15,493 bases of DNA from Labilithrix sp. (GTDB lineage Bacteria; Myxococcota; Polyangia; Polyangiales; Polyangiaceae). Location: NCBI GenBank assembly GCA_028287035.1, contig JAQBQL010000213.1:1-15493 (forward strand), in the 5' to 3' direction. This document shows positions 1 through 6,447 of this stretch, piece after piece; the first letter of the stretch is position 1; the number at the start of each line of letters is the position of its first letter. A model generated the notes under the pieces. That model did no database searches. It saw only the letters and a program-made list of their open reading frames with translations, and was not told where the DNA came from. A program made the translations under genes and the position numbers.

Positions 1-1568
1 GCGGCTGCGGCGGGAGCGGCGGACCCGACGTCAGGAGCGGCGGAGGGCGCGGGCGCAGCGCGCGGCGCATCACGCGGCGCATCACGCGGCGCATCACCCG
101 GGAGCGCGATCGTCCGGAGCCGCTCGCTCCGGCGCGTCAGCACGATCCCGACCACGACGCCGGCCATCCCCACGAGGACCATGAGCGCCAGCACGCCGAG
201 CAGCTTTCCGACCGACGTGCGCGAGGTCCCCGGCGAGGCGGGCGCGGTCATCGACGCCGCGCCCACCGTCTGGAGCGAAGGCGCGGTGGCCGAGGGATCG
301 AACGCGCTCGGCGACGGCGCGGGCGTCGCGAGCCACGGACTCGCCGCCTGCGCAGGCAGCGACGTGCGTCCACCACCGTCGACCGGCGCAGGCGGTCCGG
401 TCGGCGGCCCCGTCACGTGGCTCGCGCCGGTCGCGTCCGTCACCTGGCCCGCGCCGTCCGGGGCTCCGCCGTCCGGTGCCGCGGGCGCTGCCAGGGAAGC
501 CGGAATGGAAGGAGCGAAGCGCACCATCGTCTCCGCCTCGAGCCGACCCTCGGCCGCCGCGCGCGTCGCATCCTCGACGAGCTGCTTCCGCTTGGCGGTG
601 CGCGACTGCGAGAACCGCGCGATCGCCGCCGCCACCTCCTCGCGCGACGCCGTCGTCCCGGTGATCTCGATCGCGTGCTCGATCGCCTCGCGCAGCGCGG
701 CCGCCGACGGATGGCGCTGCTCCGGCTGCGCGGTGAGCGCGCGGTCGACGACCCGGCGCACCGGCTCCGGGATGACCTCGGGGAGCGGCGCGTAGGGAAC
801 GCCCGTCATGATGTCGTGCAGCACCGCGAGCTGGCGCCCCCGGTCGGTCTCGCGGACCGGCCGCCCCGCGAGCAGCTCGTAGAGCACCGCGCCGAGGGCG
901 TAGACGTCGGCGCGGCGGTCGAGGCTCTTTCCCATCGCCTGCTCGGGCGCCATGTATTCGAGCTTGCCCTTCAGCATCCCGGCGCCGGTGTGCTCGGTGC
1001 TCCGCGCGTTCGCCTTCGCGACGCCGAAGTCGATGAGCTTCGTGCTCCCGCGCGTCGAGAGAAGCAGGTTCTGCGGGGACACGTCGCGATGGACGATCCC
1101 CTGGAGCAGCCCGTCGGCGCTTCGCAGCTCGTGAACCGCGTGGAGCCCCGCCGCCGCGTCTGCCACGATCCGGAGCGCGACGCCGAGCGGGAAGCGCTCC
1201 TTCGCGGCGCGCACGTCCCGATAGAGCTTCCGCACCGAGTGACCGTCGATGAGCTCCATCACGTAGTAGAGGACCCCGCGGTCCTCGCCGATCTCGAGGA
1301 TCCGGGCGACGTTCTCGTGGTCGATCTGCGCGGCGATGCGCGCCTCCTCGAGGAACATGTCGCAGAAGCGGCGGTCGCTCGAATAGGACGGGAGGATCGT
1401 CTTGATCGCGACGAGCCGCTCGAACCCGAGCTTCCCGCTCATCCGGCCGAGCCACACGCTGCCCATCCCGCCCTGCGCCAGGATGCAGAGGAGCTCGTAC
1501 CGATCGAGTTTTTCCCCTGCCGAGAGCGCGCCGGTCCGAGCTGTCGACGGAGGAGCGACGCTCTCCAT
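1..1568 (-). CDS. Membrane-anchored Ser/Thr protein kinase (partial, C-terminus off the left edge)
   Basis: Hanks-type (PknB-like) eukaryotic-style Ser/Thr kinase, phosphorylating protein Ser/Thr from the cytoplasmic side of the inner membrane. I read 522 codons from an ATG at 1568; the frame runs off the left edge. Seen: glycine loop AQGGMG (31-36), VAIK lysine K56, catalytic loop HRDVSPQN with HRD at 160-162, DFG at 180-182, APE at 207-209, kinase domain about 24-290. An Ala/Pro/Gly-rich juxtamembrane linker (about 355-452) and one hydrophobic segment (about 455-478) follow, then a Pro/Ala-rich, presumably extracytoplasmic tail. All core catalytic residues are present, so it should be active. 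The HRDVSPQN loop is common in myxobacterial kinases. The ATG is preceded only by a weak GGAA, but the kinase domain begins about 20 residues later, so the start is sensible. It lies 86 bp downstream of a same-strand glycosyltransferase; substrates are unknown. Confidence 0.93.
   Translation of the reverse strand, partial: MESVAPPSTARTGALSAGEKLDRYELLCILAQGGMGSVWLGRMSGKLGFERLVAIKTILPSYSSDRRFCDMFLEEARIAAQIDHENVARILEIGEDRGVLYYVMELIDGHSVRKLYRDVRAAKERFPLGVALRIVADAAAGLHAVHELRSADGLLQGIVHRDVSPQNLLLSTRGSTKLIDFGVAKANARSTEHTGAGMLKGKLEYMAPEQAMGKSLDRRADVYALGAVLYELLAGRPVRETDRGRQLAVLHDIMTGVPYAPLPEVIPEPVRRVVDRALTAQPEQRHPSAAALREAIEHAIEITGTTASREEVAAAIARFSQSRTAKRKQLVEDATRAAAEGRLEAETMVRFAPSIPASLAAPAAPDGGAPDGAGQVTDATGASHVTGPPTGPPAPVDGGGRTSLPAQAASPWLATPAPSPSAFDPSATAPSLQTVGAASMTAPASPGTSRTSVGKLLGVLALMVLVGMAGVVVGIVLTRRSERLRTIALPGDAPRDAPRDAPRAAPAPSAAPDVGSAAPAAA
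61..96 (-). repeat. Three tandem 12-bp repeats coding (DAPR)n in the kinase tail
   Basis: The plus-strand unit CGCGGCGCATCA occurs three times without interruption. Being 12 bp, it keeps frame and adds DAPR units to the extracytoplasmic tail just after the membrane segment (read as GDAPRDAPRDAPR). It looks like slippage-type expansion in a flexible linker and is a likely site of length variation between strains. Confidence 0.9.
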
Positions 1569-1617
1569 CGATTCCGAGGATCGACCTTCGTGAGCCGGAG
1601 CGCAAGCACGCAAGCTC

Positions 1618-1641
1618 GGGGGTGGGTAGCGCCCCTCCCCC
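1618..1641 (-). terminator. GC-rich imperfect hairpin between glycosyltransferase and kinase genes
   Basis: GGGGGTGGG at 1618-1626 faces CCCCTCCCCC at 1632-1641: five G:C pairs, one T:T mismatch, three G:C pairs and a 6-nt loop. It starts 14 bp beyond the stop of the minus-strand glycosyltransferase and 50 bp before the kinase ATG. Its place suits a transcription terminator or attenuator between the two genes. There is no clear T-tract after it on the minus strand, so a rho-independent terminator is uncertain; it may be only a stable RNA structure. Confidence 0.35.
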
Positions 1642-1654
1642 TACTCGCTCGCGG

Positions 1655-3109
1655 CTACTTGCCTATCTGGGGATGCACCGGGCCGACCGTCTTGGGCGCC
1701 GCGGGACGGAGCTTCCCGGCGAGGACGACCGCGCCGTTGACCGCCGACCAGCTCTTGAAGTGCTTGGCGGTGGTCATCCACTGGAGGACGCGCGGGCCCT
1801 CCATGGCGGGCCGGATGCCGGAGGTCGCCGCGTGCTCCTGCGCGTGCCGGAAGGCATCGGCGATGCGACGCTGCACCGCCCGCGGCGACTTGTGCTCGCG
1901 CGCGAACTTCGAGGCGCCGGTGCCGAGCCGCGCCCGCTCCTGCGGGTCCGCGAGGAGATCGAGGACCGCGCGCCCGAACGCGACGTCTGCCTCGCGCATG
2001 CTCGCCTCCTCGGTGCCGGGCGCGAGGAGGACGCCGTTCATGCCGTCCTTGATCTGCGCGCTCGCGCCCATGCCGTCGGCAAAGGCGACGGTCGGCGTCC
2101 CGCACCACAGGGCCTCGCCGAGGACGTTGCCGTAGGTCTCGCTCAGCGAGCCGTGCACGAAGAGATCGGCGTACGCGTAGTAGTCCGCCATCTTCGTGAA
2201 GGGCACCTCGCCCGGGAAGAAGACGCGGTCCGCCACGCCCTCTTCGCGCGCGACGCGGTTGTAGTACTCGCGGTCGGGCCCATCACCGAGGACGGTCAGC
2301 GTGGCGTCGGCATCGAACGGCGCGACGTGCCGCGCGAAGATGCGGATGACGCGGTCCTGACACTTCTCACGGGTGTGGCGTCCGGCGCAGAGGAGACGCG
2401 CCCCTCGCCAGGCGGCATCGCCGCGCGATCCCTGCAGGTGCGTGTACGGGTCCTCGCCGAGCGGGCGGTCGAAGATCTCGGGCTGCACCGCGCGCGGGAT
2501 GACGTGGATGGGCGCCGTGACGCCGCGCTCGCGCCAGTACGTGCGGAGCCCCTCGGACAGGACGACGAGCCCGTCGGAGTCGTTGTAGATGCCCGCGAAG
2601 AGCTTCTCGTAGGGACGCTTCAGGACGAGCTCGAGGCCCGCGTTGACCCACCCGAGCTTCGACACGTGCTCGGGGAGCAGGACGTCGTACGCCGCGACGA
2701 GGTGGGTCGTGTTCACGCAGAGGAGCGGGATGCCGCGCATCTTGCGGAGCCACACCCCGAGCTCGAGGAGCATCGTCGTGGACTGCGCGTAGATGATGTC
2801 GAAGTCCCAGCGGTTCACGTCGAAGACCCACTTCTCGAGCGGGAGCGGCACGTGCAGACCGGGATAGGCGGCCAGCGGCACGCTGGGAAGCTCGACCGTC
2901 CCGGGGGCGAGCTCCTCGGGTCGCGCGTCCGGATCTTTCGGGCCGATGACTGTGACCTGGTGACCACACCGACGCAATTCTTGGTACAGGAACCGTGTCT
3001 GGAACGCTGCACCGTTCGCGTAGGAGATCCGCGTGAAGTCGCTCAGAATCGCAACCTTGAGAGGCCTGCCGTGGCGCGCCGAGAGAGACGCGAAGGGCTC
3101 TTCGCTCAC
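1655..3109 (-). CDS. GT4-type (GT-B fold) glycosyltransferase
   Basis: Retaining glycosyltransferase of the GT4 type, expected to move a sugar from a nucleotide donor to a lipid or glycan acceptor at the cytoplasmic membrane face. 484 aa. The N-terminal Rossmann half starts near residue 17 (VAILSDFTRISYANG) and covers about 17-200. The C-terminal donor half has LLCAGRHTREKC, LTVLGDGPDREYY and the EX7E motif ETYGNVLGE with E324 and E332. After about residue 435 there is a basic extension of roughly 50 residues ending PVHPQIGK, with no family I know. No signal peptide or membrane span is seen. The start is a GTG at 3109, chosen because the domain begins soon after; its ribosome site is poor. 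The frame is open much further upstream, but that stretch is antisense to the divergent gene and not protein-like. An in-frame GTG at 3199 is possible. Donor and acceptor cannot be told. Confidence 0.85.
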   Translation of the reverse strand: MSEEPFASLSARHGRPLKVAILSDFTRISYANGAAFQTRFLYQELRRCGHQVTVIGPKDPDARPEELAPGTVELPSVPLAAYPGLHVPLPLEKWVFDVNRWDFDIIYAQSTTMLLELGVWLRKMRGIPLLCVNTTHLVAAYDVLLPEHVSKLGWVNAGLELVLKRPYEKLFAGIYNDSDGLVVLSEGLRTYWRERGVTAPIHVIPRAVQPEIFDRPLGEDPYTHLQGSRGDAAWRGARLLCAGRHTREKCQDRVIRIFARHVAPFDADATLTVLGDGPDREYYNRVAREEGVADRVFFPGEVPFTKMADYYAYADLFVHGSLSETYGNVLGEALWCGTPTVAFADGMGASAQIKDGMNGVLLAPGTEEASMREADVAFGRAVLDLLADPQERARLGTGASKFAREHKSPRAVQRRIADAFRHAQEHAATSGIRPAMEGPRVLQWMTTAKHFKSWSAVNGAVVLAGKLRPAAPKTVGPVHPQIGK

Positions 3110-3253
3110 GCCAGGGGCGCGGGCGGCGGCGCGGTCCGCGACCGAGTCCCGGTGTGAAAACGCGGACCTGGGAGCCCGCCCGACGCCATCCTTGCCCACC
3201 GTGTGTGTAACGCGGTGCGCAGTCGGCTCGCCCGTTTCCAGCGGAGAGCGACC
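3110..3253. promoter_or_regulatory. Divergent intergenic region between two glycosyltransferase genes
   Basis: These 144 bp separate the start of the minus-strand glycosyltransferase (3109) from the plus-strand one (3254), so promoters for both units should lie here. I find no convincing -35/-10 or sigma-54 pair. AACGCGG occurs at 3159-3165 and again at 3209-3215, the second after a GT run. Only the ribosome site of the plus gene is clear: GGAGAG at 3243-3248. Confidence 0.5.
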
Positions 3254-4474
3254 GTGAAGATCCTCGACGTGACGGAATTCTATTCCGAACGGGGCGGCGG
3301 GGTTCGAAGCCATTTGGCGCTCAAGTCTCAAGTTCTGTGCCGGCTCGGGCACGAGCATGTCGTGGTGGCCCCGGGGGCCGAGGACCGCGAGGATGCCGTC
3401 CCCTTCGAGGGACCTGGCGTCGCACGGGAGGGCGGAAGCGCGCGGGTGATCCGCATCGCCGGCCGCGCCTCTCCTTACGACCCGACCTACCACCTGATGC
3501 TCCGCTACCGCAAAATCGCGGGCATCGTCGCCCGCGAGCGGCCCGACGTTCTCGAGGTCCACTCTCCTTACCTCGCCGCGCTCGGCGCCCTGCGAGCGGA
3601 GCGCAGCCACTACGGGGTGCGGACGTTCCAGTGGCACTCGGACTTCATCGACACCTACGCCGGCGTGCTCGGGGCGAAGCTCGGCCGCGACGTGGGTCCT
3701 TTCGTCCGCCCCCTGTGGGGCCTGGTCCGCGCCATCAGCCGCCGCTGCGACGCGACGCTCGTCGCTGCTCGGTGGCAGGTCGACAAGCTCGAGGCCCACG
3801 GGGTGCCGCGCGTCCGCCGGGTACCCTTCGGCATCGAACGCGAGGTGTTCCAGGCCGCCGCCCGCTCCGAGGAAGGCCGCCGCGAGCTCCTCGCGCTCGC
3901 GGGCCGCGCGCCGGACGACCCCGCGCGCGTCCTCGTCGGCGTGGGCCGCTTCGCGGTGGAGAAGCGATGGGACGTCGTCATCGACGCGTTCCTCGCCCTC
4001 CGCCGGGAACGCCTTCGCGATCCCGTGGTGCTCGTGCTGCTCGGTGATGGCCCCGAGCGGGCGCGGATGCTCGCGCGCGCCGGAGGGTCGCCGGACGTCG
4101 TGATGCCCGGCTTCGTGAAGGACCGGCCGACCCTGGCGCGCCGCCTGGCGAGCGCGGACCTGCTCGTCCACGGCTGCCCGTTCGAGACCTTCGGGCTGAG
4201 CATCGCCGAGGCGATGAGCTGCGGGCTCCCCGCCGTCGTGCCGGACGAGGGCGGCGCCGCCGAGATGCACGTCGCCGGGGCGGGAGAGCGATACCGCGCC
4301 CTCGACGTCGCGGAATGTACAGCGGCCATCGAACGTCTGCTGGCGCGGCTCGACGCGGGCGAGGCCCCCGTGCGCGCGGCGGCCGCGCAGGCCGCGGCGC
4401 GGCTCCCGAACGTCGTCGAACAGTTCGCGGGGCAGGTCGAGATCTATGGCGAGCTCCTCCGCGAGCGGACCTGA
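3254..4474 (+). CDS. GT4-type glycosyltransferase, first gene of a plus-strand operon
   Basis: Predicted GT-B fold, retaining GT4 glycosyltransferase, 406 aa, cytosolic or peripherally membrane-bound. The N-terminal half opens with ILDVTEFYSERGGGVRSH, the usual glycine-rich loop after the first strand. The donor half carries VLVGVGRFAVEKRWDVVIDA, VLLGDGPERARML and the EX7E motif ETFGLSIAE with E311 and E319. Its general look recalls mannosyl- or glucosyltransferases of lipid or surface-glycan synthesis, but the sugar cannot be read from sequence. The GTG at 3254 was chosen because GGAGAG lies 5 nt upstream and the next residues (KILDV) form the first strand; an upstream in-frame ATG at 3203 would add 17 residues with no domain. 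The stop is 26 bp before the repeat-protein gene. The nearby predicted deacetylase suggests an N-acetylated sugar substrate, which is inference. Confidence 0.88.
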   Translation: MKILDVTEFYSERGGGVRSHLALKSQVLCRLGHEHVVVAPGAEDREDAVPFEGPGVAREGGSARVIRIAGRASPYDPTYHLMLRYRKIAGIVARERPDVLEVHSPYLAALGALRAERSHYGVRTFQWHSDFIDTYAGVLGAKLGRDVGPFVRPLWGLVRAISRRCDATLVAARWQVDKLEAHGVPRVRRVPFGIEREVFQAAARSEEGRRELLALAGRAPDDPARVLVGVGRFAVEKRWDVVIDAFLALRRERLRDPVVLVLLGDGPERARMLARAGGSPDVVMPGFVKDRPTLARRLASADLLVHGCPFETFGLSIAEAMSCGLPAVVPDEGGAAEMHVAGAGERYRALDVAECTAAIERLLARLDAGEAPVRAAAAQAAARLPNVVEQFAGQVEIYGELLRERT

Positions 4475-4500
4475 GCTGTGTGCTAGAAACCCGGAGAACC

Positions 4501-5604
4501 ATGGCATCGAACATCGTCGAGACACTGGGCAAAGAGCTGGAGCAGGTCGACCGCGAGTACGCGTCGGACTTCGCAGGCCACTCGCGCCTCACCCGCGACG
4601 TCGACCAGATCGACCGCATGATCAAGCGTGTGGCCGCGGTGGTCAGCCAGATCGAGAGGATCCCGGCGGCGGCGCAGGGCCCCGACCTCCAGCGCATGCG
4701 CGACGCCGCGAGCTCCAGCCTCACGCTCTACAAGAACGAGAAGACCGCGATCCTCCAGGCCCAGCAGGTCGGCCCCGCGTTCGAGCAGTTCTCGATGGAG
4801 GCGACGGCCGCGAACTTCACGTTCGGCCGCTACCTCCGTCACTTCGCAGGTCAGGACCGCGGGACGCGCGACGCCGCGCTCCTCGGCGAGCTGGTCGACG
4901 ACCTCCGTCAGATCGACAAGCGGATGACCGCGCTGCTCGAGCAGTCGCCGAAGAGCAGCGCGGATTTTGCGAAGGACCGCGCGGTCGTGCGCGAGAACCT
5001 CACGCAGTACCAGAAGGAGATCGAGCTCGTCGAGGCCGCCCAGAAGACCGGCACGCCCGAGGAGCAGGCGAGCATCCTCGCGACGCTCGCCAACAACCAG
5101 TTCAGCGTCTACCAGACGCACTTCGCCGGCGAGCCCCGCATCTCGCGGCGGCCCGCGCTGATGATGCGCGTCGTCGGCAGCCTGATGAAGATCCGCGAGC
5201 GCATGGCGGCCCTCAAGGTCGGCGGCCTCGCCGTCGAGTTCAACGACAAGAACATGGCCATCGTGGACGAGCGGCTCGCCGTCTACGAGAACGAGCTCAC
5301 CGAGATCCGGAAGCTCCGTCAGGCCACGTCGATGACCGACATCATGGGCGAGCTCGGCGCCGCCGCGAACAAGCTGTTCGAGGAGTACAAGGCGAGCTTC
5401 GCCGACAAGCCGCGCACGCAGGCCGACCCGAAGCGCCTCTCCAACATCTGCGACAAGCTCGGTGAGGTCCGCCGCCAGATGGCCGACCTGTCGCGCGCCG
5501 AGGAGAGCGAGATGAACCTGAAGAACCTCGACATCGTGACCGAGCAGCTCGTCATGTTCGAGACCGAGTTCGAGCAGGTCGTTCGGGCGCAGGCGCAGAA
5601 GTAG
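4501..5604 (+). CDS. Unrecognised soluble helical protein of four ~92-residue repeats
   Basis: 367 aa; I do not recognise the family. No signal peptide or membrane span is visible, it has one cysteine (C317), and it is rich in Glu, Gln, Arg, Ala and Met, with heptad-like hydrophobic spacing. It is built of four tandem units. The marker Y-x3-F-A-x3-R falls at Y20/F24/R29, Y111/F115/R120, Y204/F208/R213 and Y296/F300/R305, periods of 91-93. A second marker, an aromatic residue before Glu, Gln or Lys-Asn-Glu near each unit's end, falls at Y77, Y170, Y262 and F353, followed 10-11 residues later by Gln. Each unit looks like three helices, so the whole may be an elongated or stacked helical scaffold. 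ATG at 4501 has GGAGAA just upstream. It sits 26 bp after a glycosyltransferase and 3 bp before a deacetylase gene, so it is probably cotranscribed. No catalytic motif is seen; function unknown. Confidence 0.85.
   Translation: MASNIVETLGKELEQVDREYASDFAGHSRLTRDVDQIDRMIKRVAAVVSQIERIPAAAQGPDLQRMRDAASSSLTLYKNEKTAILQAQQVGPAFEQFSMEATAANFTFGRYLRHFAGQDRGTRDAALLGELVDDLRQIDKRMTALLEQSPKSSADFAKDRAVVRENLTQYQKEIELVEAAQKTGTPEEQASILATLANNQFSVYQTHFAGEPRISRRPALMMRVVGSLMKIRERMAALKVGGLAVEFNDKNMAIVDERLAVYENELTEIRKLRQATSMTDIMGELGAAANKLFEEYKASFADKPRTQADPKRLSNICDKLGEVRRQMADLSRAEESEMNLKNLDIVTEQLVMFETEFEQVVRAQAQK
4549..5601 (+). repeat. Four-fold internal protein repeat (~276 bp units)
   Basis: Within the 367-aa protein, unit boundaries run roughly at residues 17-107, 108-200, 201-292 and 293-367. 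Shared pattern: Y..xFA...R, then a helix with L-x2-I-x3-M-x2-L near 27 residues after the Phe (I51, M142, M235, M327), then N/D-x-x-[IV]V-x-E-x-L-x-x-[YF]-[EQ]. The similarity shows in protein rather than DNA, so the duplications are old. Confidence 0.8.
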
Positions 5605-5607
5605 ATC

Positions 5608-6360
5608 GTGGCGGTCCACGTCTCGCTGCACGACGTGTCGCCGGCGTGGGCGCCCGAGGTGGAGCTCGCGCTCGAGCGGGCGCACGCGCACGGCGTGAAG
5701 CCGGCGCTGCTCGTCGTCCCCGACTTCCACGGCAAGGCATCGCTCCTCGAGCACCCCGCCTTCTGCGCCCGCCTCCGCGCGCTGCAGGAGAGTGGCCACG
5801 AGATCTACCTGCACGGGTTCTTCCACCGCGCACGCACGTGGGACGAGCACGTCACCGAGACCGCCACCCCGCGCGGCATCGGGTCGCGCCTTCGGTACCT
5901 GTTCGCGCAGAAGGTCCAGTCGGGAGGCGAAGCCGAGTTCAGCGACGTCTCGCAGGAGGAGGCTCGTTCGCGCCTCGACGAGGGCGAGCGGATCTTGCGC
6001 GACGTGGGGCTCACGATCACCGGCTTCATCGCGCCCGCGTGGTCGATGCCCGGGTGGGTCCTCCCGCTGCTCGCCGAGCGCGGGTACTCGTTCACCGAGG
6101 ATCACACGCGCGTCTACGACCCGGCGCGCGGCGTGTCCCGGCCCAGCGTCGTGCTGAACTACGCGAGCCGCACGCCGGGCCGGCTGCTCTCGAGCGTCGC
6201 ATGGTGTCGCATCGCGCGGCCGGCGCGCCGGATCATGCCGGCGCGCATCGCGATCCATCCCGCGGACATGCGCTTCGCGCTGCTCCGCAGCGAGATCGAG
6301 TCGCTGCTGACGTGGGCGGAGGGCGACTTCGTGGACACCGGCGCCGCGCTTCTCTCCTGA
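5608..6360 (+). CDS. DUF2334 / NodB-like predicted polysaccharide deacetylase
   Basis: Predicted metal-dependent deacetylase of the carbohydrate esterase 4-like DUF2334 group, 250 aa, expected to remove N- or O-acetyl groups from a sugar or glycolipid. Seen: LHDVSP at 7-12 with the Asp at 9 (family catalytic/metal Asp), LHGFFH giving the HxxxH metal site H69/H73, GFIAPAWSMP as the family's arginine/proline-tryptophan-like loop, and IAIHPADM near the C-terminus as the probable second catalytic His. No signal peptide, so it acts in the cytoplasm, perhaps on a lipid-linked sugar. The start is a GTG at 5608, 3 bp after the stop of the repeat protein and with AGAAG upstream; this implies translational coupling. 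It sits in a run with a GT4 glycosyltransferase, which suggests the pair makes and then deacetylates a hexosamine-bearing product. Family assignment is firm; the substrate is unknown. Confidence 0.85.
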   Translation: MAVHVSLHDVSPAWAPEVELALERAHAHGVKPALLVVPDFHGKASLLEHPAFCARLRALQESGHEIYLHGFFHRARTWDEHVTETATPRGIGSRLRYLFAQKVQSGGEAEFSDVSQEEARSRLDEGERILRDVGLTITGFIAPAWSMPGWVLPLLAERGYSFTEDHTRVYDPARGVSRPSVVLNYASRTPGRLLSSVAWCRIARPARRIMPARIAIHPADMRFALLRSEIESLLTWAEGDFVDTGAALLS

Positions 6361-6392
6361 GCGCGGAGGGCGGCGCGCGGTCGCGTGTTCCT

Positions 6393-6420
6393 CGTACGGA
6401 GGACGGGTTTCTTCCGTACG
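6393..6420. promoter_or_regulatory. 11-bp inverted repeat upstream of the degenerate kinase gene
   Basis: CGTACGGAGGA (6393-6403) and TCTTCCGTACG (6410-6420) are complementary over 11 bp with one G-T wobble and a 6-nt loop. It lies 33 bp after the deacetylase stop and 27 bp before the likely ATG at 6448. It could be an operator for a dimeric regulator or an RNA hairpin that ends or attenuates the upstream operon; the following CTTCTCTGCT is only partly T-rich. Confidence 0.5.
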
Positions 6421-6447
6421 CTTCTCTGCTATGCGGAAGCCTTGGCG

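Noticed and set aside
417..3157. Long plus-strand open frames across the kinase and glycosyltransferase genes
   Set aside because: The opposite strand carries recognisable kinase and GT4 motifs; these products are Arg/Glu/Val-rich without motifs.
3151..3220. AACGCGG at 3159-3165 and 3209-3215 as paired regulator sites
   Set aside because: Only seven bases match, the flanks differ, and the motif is GC-rich enough to recur by chance.
3110..4525. Upstream extension of the minus-strand glycosyltransferase frame to 4525
   Set aside because: It runs antisense through the divergent glycosyltransferase gene and lacks protein-like composition; the domain starts just after GTG 3109.
6385..6447. GTG 6385 as start of the degenerate kinase
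   Set aside because: The added 21 codons have lower GC3 than the gene, contain the inverted repeat, and the GGAGG upstream is about 15 nt away; kept only as an alternative.
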